From NCBI GenBank assembly GCA_949289265.1, contig CASENE010000059.1, positions 1 to 54,280 of the forward strand: 54,280 nucleotides of DNA, in the 5' to 3' direction. How positions within the stretch are numbered: position 1 is the stretch's first letter; the number at the start of each line of letters is the position of its first letter. Under the pieces are notes generated by a model that made no database searches, had not been told where the DNA came from, and saw nothing but the letters and a program-made list of their open reading frames with translations. Shown here in pieces: positions 1 through 6,953 of the stretch. Source of the DNA: an uncultured Bacteroides sp. Its GTDB lineage: Bacteria > Bacteroidota > Bacteroidia > Bacteroidales > Bacteroidaceae. Made by a program: the position numbers and the translations under genes.

Positions 1-18
1 ATTTTGCGAATATTGCAT

Positions 19-99
19 AAAGGTTGTGCATAGCTTGATTGTAAATTAATAGTTTGGCCACTTCTAATTTACTAATAATCAGCGATATGTACAACCTTT
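19..99. repeat. Spaced inverted repeat upstream of the thioredoxin lipoprotein gene
   Basis: The 14-base arms at 19-32 (AAAGGTTGTGCATA) and 86-99 (TATGTACAACCTTT) are reverse complements with one mismatch, 53 bases apart, in the AT-rich leader of the first gene. They could be an operator pair or a stem. No canonical TAnnTTTG promoter box was found in this leader. Confidence 0.45.
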
Positions 100-153
100 T
101 ATACATATTTATTTTATCAATTTAATTCCGCCAACGGGTTAAAGTAAATATAT

Positions 154-1371
154 ATGAATGTTTTAAGGCTGTTCGTGTTGCTTGGGGTTATGGTGGGTAT
201 TTACGGTTGTGAGGGGGAGCATAAGTCACTGCCACATAGCGCCAAGGTGATATTGCATTTGGATGACGATGTCTGTAGCGTGGATCAATGGGTGTATTGC
301 TGGGGATACAAAGGATGGATTTCCGGAAACGAGACTGCCATTTTGGATTCCGCTTTTGTGAGGAAAGGACAGCATCGGGTAGAATTGGATTTGGATATTC
401 CTATTGCCGAGGATTTCGAGTTGTTGTTTGCACGAAGAGGCCCGATGGCATTGGTAGTGGTGCCGGAACCGGGGGATACATTGGAACTGGAAATTTCGGA
501 TGATGACCTGTTGACGACAAAGGCCATACGTGGAAAAAGTCACAATGAATATTACGAATACGTGACGCGCGATGCTGATTATAAATTGCGTTTGGCGGCA
601 ATGGACGGTGAGGCTGCGTCAGATGAGGCAAAGAAGCAGTTGCGGGAAGAGTGGTTCCGTTTTCTTGTGAAAACGTTGGGAAGTACGGATAATTCAGCTG
701 TGGCCAATGGGGGAGTAGCCGGTCTGCGTGTCCATTTCCCTGACCGTTTGAAGGAATTGGATACCTTGATGCAAATGGTGGCTAAGAAGTATGCTGATAA
801 TAAAAGCCTGAGTAGATATGCCGGCATAACATCATCTCGTCGTGAGGATTTCCTACCTGCTCTTCCTGCTTCGGCAGAGGGCCTGATGGCCGAGAAAAGA
901 GTGATGGAGATAATGCAACAACGGAATAAAATAGAACTGCGTGATGTTTCTATCGGGAGTCCGTTTGTGGCTTCTTTCAGGGATTCTATCGGCCATAAAG
1001 TAGTTCCTTGTGTTGGCGACGGGGGATATGCATTGGTGGATTTTTGGGCCAGTTGGTGCAAGCCTTGCCGCAGGGAAGTGCCATTCCTTAAACAAGCATT
1101 GGAGAAATACGGGAATCGTTTTACTGTTCTTGCAGTTTCCATAGATTCAAATTCATTTGCCTGGAAGAAGGCCATACAAGAGGATGGCAGTCAGAATTTT
1201 GTGCATGCTCGTGGCGTGTATTCCAATGGCAGCCCGTTGCGCGTGGTGAAAGAATTGGATATTAGAACTATTCCCCGCAACTTTCTGATAGATGACCGAC
1301 AGCGCATTGTGGCGAAAGACTTGCGTGGCGAGGAGTTGATGCAAGTGCTGGATAGTCTGTTGAGCAAATAA
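154..1371 (+). CDS. TlpA-like thioredoxin-fold lipoprotein
   Basis: 405 residues. A short signal peptide ends in a lipobox (IYGC, Cys19), so the product is probably a lipoprotein facing the periplasm. The first 260 residues form an N-terminal region like those found on Bacteroidetes TlpA-type proteins. The C-terminal part is a thioredoxin fold with the redox motif WCKPC (Cys302/Cys305) and a cis-proline motif TIPRNF. Proteins of this type reduce or form disulfides in exported proteins. The next gene is a two-cysteine peptide precursor and a peptidase-containing exporter lies beyond, so I infer a role in disulfide handling of the exported peptide. Codon use is AT-rich compared with genes after 3.2 kb. 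The family is clear; the substrate is inference. Confidence 0.85.
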   Translation: MNVLRLFVLLGVMVGIYGCEGEHKSLPHSAKVILHLDDDVCSVDQWVYCWGYKGWISGNETAILDSAFVRKGQHRVELDLDIPIAEDFELLFARRGPMALVVVPEPGDTLELEISDDDLLTTKAIRGKSHNEYYEYVTRDADYKLRLAAMDGEAASDEAKKQLREEWFRFLVKTLGSTDNSAVANGGVAGLRVHFPDRLKELDTLMQMVAKKYADNKSLSRYAGITSSRREDFLPALPASAEGLMAEKRVMEIMQQRNKIELRDVSIGSPFVASFRDSIGHKVVPCVGDGGYALVDFWASWCKPCRREVPFLKQALEKYGNRFTVLAVSIDSNSFAWKKAIQEDGSQNFVHARGVYSNGSPLRVVKELDIRTIPRNFLIDDRQRIVAKDLRGEELMQVLDSLLSK

Positions 1372-1417
1372 CAGGTAGCAGGGATGTAAAGAAATGTTTT
1401 GGGCATTAAAGATATTT

Positions 1418-1429
1418 ATTTCGCGAAAT
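1418..1429. promoter_or_regulatory. 12-bp perfect palindrome upstream of the peptide precursor
   Basis: ATTTCGCGAAAT is a perfect palindrome 75 bases before the precursor start, in the 133-base gap after the thioredoxin gene. It is the only notable symmetric site there and could be an operator. No TAnnTTTG box was found in the gap. Confidence 0.25.
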
Positions 1430-1504
1430 GAGTGGTCGTTTGGGATTTCGGCTTGAAATAAAATCCGAGATAACAGGATGTTAAATTGAAAATTTGTTTT
1501 TATC

Positions 1505-1732
1505 ATGAAGACAATGAATGATTTTTCGGCTTTTAAGCTGAACTAGAATTAGATAGGTGCCATGAAGGGCGGTATAACCTATACTTGTGTAGTAGGATGG
1601 GCTGATGGTGACATGTTTGCTTACCAAGTTACGACAGATTTAAGTAGGGAGGAGGTTGTAAGTCAAGTTTATGATCAGATGACTACTACAAATGACAACA
1701 CACCTGTTGCTGTGGGATGTGCTGAAATCTAA
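1505..1732 (+). pseudogene. GG-leader bacteriocin/natural-product precursor with two in-frame TAG codons
   Basis: One frame of 76 codons reads MKTMNDFSAFKLN, TAG (1544-1546), Asn, TAG (1550-1552), IGAMKGG, then a 52-residue uninterrupted core to TAA. The leader matches the Bacteroidales double-glycine style (MKx-x-DF-x-x-F-KLN-x-x-x-I/M-x-A-x-GG). The core starts ITYTC, contains GWADG, and has exactly two cysteines (core positions 5 and 49), so one disulfide is possible. This resembles two-cysteine Bacteroidales bacteriocins such as bacteroidetocins, from memory only. A C39-peptidase exporter, an HlyD adaptor and a thioredoxin lipoprotein surround it, as expected for such a precursor. Translation could instead start at ATG 1562, giving a 56-residue peptide without a usable leader. 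Possible readings are pseudogene, readthrough or sequencing error. Confidence 0.7.
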
Positions 1733-1756
1733 GTGGAACTACTTTGAATGAGGGCG

Positions 1757-1794
1757 ACTTCATAGGAAAATAATATTGTATTTTCCTATGAAGT
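1757..1794 (+). terminator. Strong stem-loop after the peptide precursor
   Basis: A perfect 16-bp stem (ACTTCATAGGAAAATA at 1757-1772, complement at 1779-1794) closes a 6-base loop 24 bases after the precursor stop. No U-tract follows, so it may stabilise the short peptide mRNA or limit read-through rather than terminate alone. A second hairpin (AAATATAG / CTATATTT, 1808-1827) follows it. Confidence 0.6.
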
Positions 1795-1864
1795 GCCTAT
1801 TTACGGAAAATATAGCCTGCTATATTTATTATCTCCATAGGCGATATTTATTATTCTAACTAGA

Positions 1865-3211
1865 ATGAATATGAATGTATGTACTGCATTTGCAAAGAAT
1901 GTTTCGAGATGGGCCTTCGTTTGGGTTATGTACCTTTTTTCAGCTTGCGGGAATATGTCTCAAGTCTCAGACTGTCAAGACGGATTGGTAGTCATTGACG
2001 TGGAGTCGGCCATGGCAGACTTGCAGGATAAGCTGAAACTGTCGGATTTTGGCAATCATGTGCGTTATGTGCCGTTGGAAACGAACGATTCGTGTCTCCT
2101 GTCAAGAAATGCAGGCGTTGGTTTGACCGATTCTTGTCTTGTGGTGAGTACAAACTATGGATTCATTCCTCTTATTTATAGCTTTGAACGCGAGAACGGG
2201 CATTTCATTGCACAAGTAGGCCACTTTGGAGAAGACCCGACCGGATACACCAGTCCTGCGTGGTTTTATGATGAACAGAATGGCCTGTTTTATTTTGTGA
2301 GGAAGCCCAATCTGCTACAGAAATACGACCGTTACGGGCGGTATCAAGGGCGGATGTCTGTATCGGTACAACCGGAACTTCCTTTCTCCTTTATTTTTAC
2401 AGATTCATTGGTGTTGGGTTATCATAAAGCTCCAATGGACAATGCTGTTTCCCCTTCCAAAGTCCTGTCTGTTTTCGACAAGAACGGTGTGGAGGTTGAT
2501 TCTGTCCTGAGGACATCCTTTGGGGTAATCTCCAGGGAAGTAGAAAGTAAATCTACCGCTATGTTTTCTCTGTTCGATGCCGATGTGTGTGTTACAGTGG
2601 GTAAAGATAATACCGTAGATATCGGTTTATCCAGTTCCCGTGGTTCTGCCTTGTGGAACTGTGAAGGGGAAATCCGTTTGAAAGACGGTCTGAATGACAC
2701 CATTTATGCTTGGAATCCCGATAAAGGGTTGAGGCCGTCGGTTGTGTTCCGGCTTGGCAGGTGGTGGTTGGACAGGGAGGCGTGGCAGCGGTGTGACAGT
2801 CGCGATAAGTTGCTTGTATTGGGTGTGCGTGAAACGGAAAACAAACTTTATTTCAGATGTCTGCACCGACCTTTTGAGACCTTGCGTGAAGCTACTGTAC
2901 GCTTGTTTTCCGGGGGAGGGAATCCGTTTGATTTATTGTTCTCCGAGGTCTATCACGGTGTGTATGACAAGCAGACTAAACTTACCCGTATGGCTCCTTT
3001 GGGGAAAGGTATCTTGGATGACTTGAACGGTCTTCTACCTTTTGAGGTGGAAAGTAATACCCCAAGCGAATTTGTCGGTATTTTGAAGGCTGACAAGATT
3101 GTGGCCTGGCTAGAGGCGCACCCCGAAGCGAAGAACAACCCTCAGTTGGCACCGCTACTGAAAGTGAAGGAAGAGGATAATCCGGTGGTGGTGATAGTAT
3201 CTGATAAATAA
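1865..3211 (+). CDS. Six-bladed beta-propeller lipoprotein
   Basis: 448 residues with a signal peptide ending in a lipobox (LFSAC, Cys28). The body looks like the Bacteroidetes 6-bladed beta-propeller family: an early segment VRYVPLET, then repeated strand-turn units such as DRYGRYQGR, SVFDKNG and GEIRLKDGLNDTIYAW. Genes of this family are common near peptide-export and natural-product clusters in this phylum, where their role is not settled. A surface or periplasmic binding role is inference. The gene lies between the precursor and the exporter and ends 9 bases before the exporter start, so it is probably cotranscribed with it. It is AT-rich like the two genes before it. Confidence 0.75.
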   Translation: MNMNVCTAFAKNVSRWAFVWVMYLFSACGNMSQVSDCQDGLVVIDVESAMADLQDKLKLSDFGNHVRYVPLETNDSCLLSRNAGVGLTDSCLVVSTNYGFIPLIYSFERENGHFIAQVGHFGEDPTGYTSPAWFYDEQNGLFYFVRKPNLLQKYDRYGRYQGRMSVSVQPELPFSFIFTDSLVLGYHKAPMDNAVSPSKVLSVFDKNGVEVDSVLRTSFGVISREVESKSTAMFSLFDADVCVTVGKDNTVDIGLSSSRGSALWNCEGEIRLKDGLNDTIYAWNPDKGLRPSVVFRLGRWWLDREAWQRCDSRDKLLVLGVRETENKLYFRCLHRPFETLREATVRLFSGGGNPFDLLFSEVYHGVYDKQTKLTRMAPLGKGILDDLNGLLPFEVESNTPSEFVGILKADKIVAWLEAHPEAKNNPQLAPLLKVKEEDNPVVVIVSDK

Positions 3212-3220
3212 GAGATAGTT

Positions 3221-4711
3221 ATGAAGAGTTTTCCCTATTATCCCCAGCACGACACCATGGATTGCGGCCCTACCTGCCTGCGCATGGTGGCTGCCTTTCA
3301 TGGCAAGCGTTATTCGTTGGAACGTCTGCGGGAAAAGAGCTTTATCACCCGCGAGGGCGTATCCTTGCTGGGTATCAGTGAGGCAGCGGAGAAGATAGGG
3401 ATGCGCAGCATGTGCGTGCAGATTGGATATGACCTGTTGACGGAAGCCCCCCTTCCTTGCATCGTCCATTGGAACCAGCAGCACTTCGTGGTGGTGTATA
3501 AGCTGAACAAACGGCAGGTGTGGGTGGCTGACCCGGGGGCGGGGAAACTGAAATATACGAAGGAGGAGTTTTGCCGCTGCTGGCTGAGCAGCCGCAAGGA
3601 AGGCGAGGATCGGGGTGTGGCGTTGCTGCTGGAACCTACACCGGAGTTTTATGTGGAGGAGGACGACGGGGAGCGACCGGCATTCAAGGGTTTTCCCTTC
3701 CTTTTCTCGTACCTGAGGCCGTATAAGCAGTTGGTGGGGCAGTTGCTGCTGGGGTTGCTGCTGGGCTGTCTGATTCAGTTGCTGCTGCCTTTCCTGACGC
3801 AAAGCGTGGTGGACTTCGGCATCAACAACCAGAACCTGGGGTTCATCTACCTGGCACTGATTGCGCAGCTGGTGCTGACGTTCAGCAGTGCGGCGGTGGA
3901 CTTCATCCGGGGATGGATTTTGCTGCACTTGGGTACGCGCATCAACATCTCGCTGATATCGGACTTCCTGAGCAAGCTGATGCGCCTGCCCATGGGGTAT
4001 TTCGACACGAAGATGACGGGCGACATCTTGCAGCGCATCAACGACCATACGCGCATACAGGACTTCCTGACGGGTAGCAGCCTGAGCGTGGTGTTTTCGG
4101 CCTTCAACATCGTGGTGTTCGGGCTGGTGCTGCTGCTCTACAACGTATGGGTGTTCTTGATATTCATGGGCGGCAGCGCGCTTTATGTGGCCTATGTGTG
4201 GCTGTTCATGAAGAAGCGGGCGGAACTGGATCACAAGCGTTTTGCGCAGCAGAGCGCCAACCAGAGCAGCGTGGTGCAATTGGTGAACGGCATGCAGGAG
4301 ATAAAGCTGGCGGGCTGCGAGCGGCAGAAACGCTGGGAGTGGGAACGGATACAGGCCCGGCTGTTTCGGGTGAACGTGAAGAGCCTGGCCCTGCGGCAGT
4401 ATCAGGACTCGGGCGCGGTGCTCATCAACCAGACGAAGAACGTGGTGATTACGGCACTGGTGGCGGGGCTGGTGGTGCAGGGCGACATGACGCTGGGCAT
4501 GATGCTGTCTGTGCAATACATCATCGGGCAGCTGAACAGTCCGGTGAACGAACTGATTACCTTTGCGCGACCTGCAGGATGCCCGCCTGAGCATGGACCG
4601 CCTGGGCGAGGTGCGCGGCAAGGAGAACGAGGAACCCGCGGGACGGGAGTTGCAGCAGGAGATACCGGCAGGCAAAGACCTGGTGGTGGAGCATCTGAAC
4701 TTCAAATATGA
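3221..4711 (+). CDS. C39-peptidase ABC exporter, N-terminal part (frameshifted)
   Basis: The peptidase C39 domain has its catalytic Cys15 in DCGPTC, His88 in QQHF and Asp104 in VADPGAG. These domains cut leader peptides after a double glycine. It is followed by the membrane domain of an exporter from about residue 165. Real homology stops near residue 447 (NSPVNELITF). The remaining 49 residues are a junk tail in the wrong frame. The second half continues in another frame from 4563. Joined, the two give about 727 residues, the normal length for bacteriocin-type peptidase-containing ABC transporters. The likely substrate is the GG-leader peptide at 1505. With the frame broken, no ATPase would be attached. 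Confidence 0.85.
   Translation: MKSFPYYPQHDTMDCGPTCLRMVAAFHGKRYSLERLREKSFITREGVSLLGISEAAEKIGMRSMCVQIGYDLLTEAPLPCIVHWNQQHFVVVYKLNKRQVWVADPGAGKLKYTKEEFCRCWLSSRKEGEDRGVALLLEPTPEFYVEEDDGERPAFKGFPFLFSYLRPYKQLVGQLLLGLLLGCLIQLLLPFLTQSVVDFGINNQNLGFIYLALIAQLVLTFSSAAVDFIRGWILLHLGTRINISLISDFLSKLMRLPMGYFDTKMTGDILQRINDHTRIQDFLTGSSLSVVFSAFNIVVFGLVLLLYNVWVFLIFMGGSALYVAYVWLFMKKRAELDHKRFAQQSANQSSVVQLVNGMQEIKLAGCERQKRWEWERIQARLFRVNVKSLALRQYQDSGAVLINQTKNVVITALVAGLVVQGDMTLGMMLSVQYIIGQLNSPVNELITFARPAGCPPEHGPPGRGARQGERGTRGTGVAAGDTGRQRPGGGASELQI
4559..4572 (+). other. Frameshift site in the ABC exporter
   Basis: Frame 1 reads ITF-ARPAGC across ACCTTTGCGCGACC. The homologous reading ITF-LRDLQDARLS would need two more bases, as if TTTTT had become TTT. 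A 1-base insertion gives an alternative, shorter alignment. No heptameric slippery sequence of the usual kind is present. Confidence 0.75.
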
Positions 4712-5405
4712 CCCGCTGGCGGAGCGGAACACACTGGACGATATCTGCCTGCGCATGGAGAGCGGAAAGCAGACAGCCATCGTGGGCATGAGCGGCAGCG
4801 GAAAGACCACGCTGGTGAAGTTGTTGCTAGGCTTTTATCCGCCGGGCGGTGGACATATCCTGTTGGGCGGCACGCCGCTGGAGACGTACAGCATGCGGGA
4901 GTGGCGGAGACGGTGCGGCGTGGTGATGCAGGACGGCTTTATCTTCTCGGACAGCATAGCGGGCAACATCGCCCCGGGCGTGGAGCACATCGACAAGGAG
5001 CGTTTGCGCCGGGCTGCGGAGGTGGCCAACATCCACGACTTTGTGGAGAGCCTGCCGTTGGGATATAACACCAAAATCGGGCAGGAAGGGCATGGGCTGA
5101 GCCAGGGGCAGAAGCAACGCATCCTGATAGCCAGGGCGGTGTATAAGGATCCGGAGTTTATCTTTTTTGATGAGGCTACCAATGCACTGGATGCCAACAA
5201 CGAGCGGGTCATCATGGAGCACCTGGAACAGTTCTTCCGGGGACGCACGTCGGTAGTGGTGGCGCACAGGTTGAGCACGGTGCGCGGGGCGGACAAGATA
5301 GTGGTGATAGACCGCGGGCGGATTGCCGAAGAGGGGACACATGAGGAACTGGTGGCACGGAGGGGCAAGTATTATCGGTTGGTGCAGAACCAGCTGGAGT
5401 TGTAA
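4563..5405 (+). CDS. C39-peptidase ABC exporter, C-terminal ATPase part (frameshifted)
   Basis: This half continues the exporter in a new frame: LRDLQDARLSMDRLGEV is the usual linker, then the nucleotide-binding domain. Walker A is GMSGSGKTT, the ABC signature is LSQGQKQR, and Walker B is FIFFDEATNALD, all intact, with the H-loop in VVVAHRLST. The open frame begins at TTG 4563. The first in-frame ATG is at 4593, so independent translation would give a free ATPase domain of about 270 residues. The intact motifs suggest the frameshift is recent, or an assembly error. A GC-rich hairpin and a repeat block separate it from the adaptor gene. Confidence 0.85.
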   Translation: MRDLQDARLSMDRLGEVRGKENEEPAGRELQQEIPAGKDLVVEHLNFKYDPLAERNTLDDICLRMESGKQTAIVGMSGSGKTTLVKLLLGFYPPGGGHILLGGTPLETYSMREWRRRCGVVMQDGFIFSDSIAGNIAPGVEHIDKERLRRAAEVANIHDFVESLPLGYNTKIGQEGHGLSQGQKQRILIARAVYKDPEFIFFDEATNALDANNERVIMEHLEQFFRGRTSVVVAHRLSTVRGADKIVVIDRGRIAEEGTHEELVARRGKYYRLVQNQLEL

Positions 5406-5417
5406 AATGGGAATTTA

Positions 5418-5434
5418 GCGGGGCGAAGCCCCGC
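5418..5434 (+). terminator. Short GC-rich hairpin after the exporter
   Basis: GCGGGGC (5418-5424), loop GAA, GCCCCGC (5428-5434), 13 bases after the stop codon. No U-run follows, so termination is uncertain. Confidence 0.35.
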
Positions 5435-5441
5435 AGCTACA

Positions 5442-5532
5442 AGTGACGAGCTACGAGCTACAAGCTACAAGTGGCTGTGCACTAAGAACTAAAGTCACTT
5501 GACTCGTAGCTCGTAGCTTGTAGCTCGTCACT
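5442..5532. repeat. Inverted repeat built of AGCTACGAGCTACAAGCTAC-type units
   Basis: The left arm 5442-5473 and right arm 5496-5532 are near-complementary. Both are made of short iterated words (GAGCTAC, AAGCTAC and complements). The block fills the gap between the exporter and adaptor genes and can fold into a long stem with a loop of about 22 bases. Simple repeats of this kind occur between genes in Bacteroides. Confidence 0.7.
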
Positions 5533-5549
5533 ACTAAATTATCATTTAT

Positions 5550-6851
5550 ATGCCAGAAAGAACCGGAAAAGACGACATAGAATTGCGGAGCGAGGAGGTG
5601 CAGGAAATCCTGACACGTCCGCCGGGGGCATTGGTGCGTTGGGGCATCACGATGTTCTTCGGCGTGCTGGCCGTGCTGTTGATTGGAGGCTGTTTCTTTA
5701 CATATCCCGATACGGTGAGCGCGGAGGTAACTGTCACCACCGAGCGTCCGCCGGTGTGGATGGTGGCGCGGGTCAGCGGGAAAATCAAGGAACTGTATGG
5801 GGCAGATCGTGATTCGGTGCATCCGGGCGACTGGATAGCGGTGCTGGATAATCCGGCAGAGACGAAGGACGTGCAGCGGGTACAGGAGGCGTTGCAAGGG
5901 TTCGTGCTGACGGACAGTTGCGTGCTGGCAGCCGTATTTCCGGAAAAGCCGGCATTGGGCAGCATTCAGTCGGCATACGCCGCCTTCTTGCGCGGGCTAA
6001 CTGATTATCGTAACTTCCTGTCGCTCGACCTGTATGCCCAGCAGCTGGAGGCCACACGCCGGGAACTGGTGGAATACAGGCACTACATTGCCCACCTGGA
6101 GAAGCAAGTGGAACTGGACAAGCAGCAGGCGGCCATAGCGGAGAATATGCACCGGAGGGAGAAGACGCTCTATGCGGAGGGGCTGATATCGGAAGAAGAA
6201 TACGAGGAGGCGCAACAGGGATTGCTGAGCAAACGGCAGGGGACGGAACAGCTGATGACTTCGCTGTCGTCGGCGCGCATTCAGGAGGCCCAGTTGAGGC
6301 AGACCTTGGTGGAGACGGAGATGGAGCGGGCCAGGGAAGAGAACACCCTGCGCACGGCGTTGAAGACCGCTTACAATGATTTGCTGACCGGCATAGAAGA
6401 CTGGGGATTGAACTACCTGTTTGTCAGTCCGGCGGATGGCATCCTGTCTTACAACGAGGTGTGGGAGAAGAACCAGTATGTGAACGGGGGCGACAAGGTG
6501 TTTTCGGTGGTGGCGGAACATCCGGGAAAAGTTATCGGCAAGATGCTGTTGCCGGCCGAGGGTTCCGGCAAGGTGAAGCCGGGGCAGCGGGTGAACATCA
6601 GCCTGACGGGCTATCCGTATCTGGAGTTCGGTTTTCTGACAGGGCAGGTGAGGACAGTCAGCCTGCTGCCGGATGAGGAGAATCTCTATACGGTGACGGT
6701 GGATTTGCCGCAAGACCTGCATACTTCTTACGGCTATGCCGTGGCGTTTGGCGGAGAGATGCCTGGCGTGGCCGAGGTGCTGTCGGACGAGCGGAGTGTG
6801 ACGGAAAGGCTGGTCAGCCCGTTGCGTTACCTGTGGGAGAAATATCGCTAA
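5550..6851 (+). CDS. HlyD-family membrane fusion protein (peptide export adaptor)
   Basis: 433 residues. A cytoplasmic N-terminus of about 30 residues is followed by one membrane segment (WGITMFFGVLAVLLIGGCFF), a short lipoyl-like strand region (VARVSGKIKELY...VHPGDWIAVLDNP), a long helical coiled coil around residues 150-275, and a C-terminal beta-barrel region (AEGSGKVKPGQRVNISLTGY). This is the standard layout of adaptors that link an inner-membrane ABC exporter to an outer-membrane channel. Next to the C39 exporter it should carry the same peptide. No TolC-like channel gene lies nearby, so that part must be encoded elsewhere. The reading frame is intact, unlike the exporter and precursor. 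Confidence 0.88.
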   Translation: MPERTGKDDIELRSEEVQEILTRPPGALVRWGITMFFGVLAVLLIGGCFFTYPDTVSAEVTVTTERPPVWMVARVSGKIKELYGADRDSVHPGDWIAVLDNPAETKDVQRVQEALQGFVLTDSCVLAAVFPEKPALGSIQSAYAAFLRGLTDYRNFLSLDLYAQQLEATRRELVEYRHYIAHLEKQVELDKQQAAIAENMHRREKTLYAEGLISEEEYEEAQQGLLSKRQGTEQLMTSLSSARIQEAQLRQTLVETEMERAREENTLRTALKTAYNDLLTGIEDWGLNYLFVSPADGILSYNEVWEKNQYVNGGDKVFSVVAEHPGKVIGKMLLPAEGSGKVKPGQRVNISLTGYPYLEFGFLTGQVRTVSLLPDEENLYTVTVDLPQDLHTSYGYAVAFGGEMPGVAEVLSDERSVTERLVSPLRYLWEKYR

Positions 6852-6953
6852 AGGTACCCGTTGCAGGCTGTGGGGCAAGTTTTCGGGCGCAGGGTGTGCC
6901 AGTCTGTGTGATTTTCGTTAACTTTACCCCCCGAAAACAGAAATACATCATAC

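Noticed and set aside
1505-1732. Genome-wide TAG recoding as explanation for the precursor
   Set aside because: mrdA and the gene ending at 44885 use TAG as their only sensible stop, so the host reads TAG as stop.
4559-4572. Programmed ribosomal frameshift in the exporter
   Set aside because: No slippery heptamer or clear downstream pseudoknot was recognised, and this transporter family is not known to use one.
3155-4810. 551-codon minus-strand frame opposite the ABC exporter
   Set aside because: Product is His/Gln-rich without domains, and the plus-strand exporter motifs are intact in both halves.
6852-6953. Methionine-linked riboswitch upstream of metA
   Set aside because: Only 102 bases, with no stem arrangement I could match to a known SAM-binding class.
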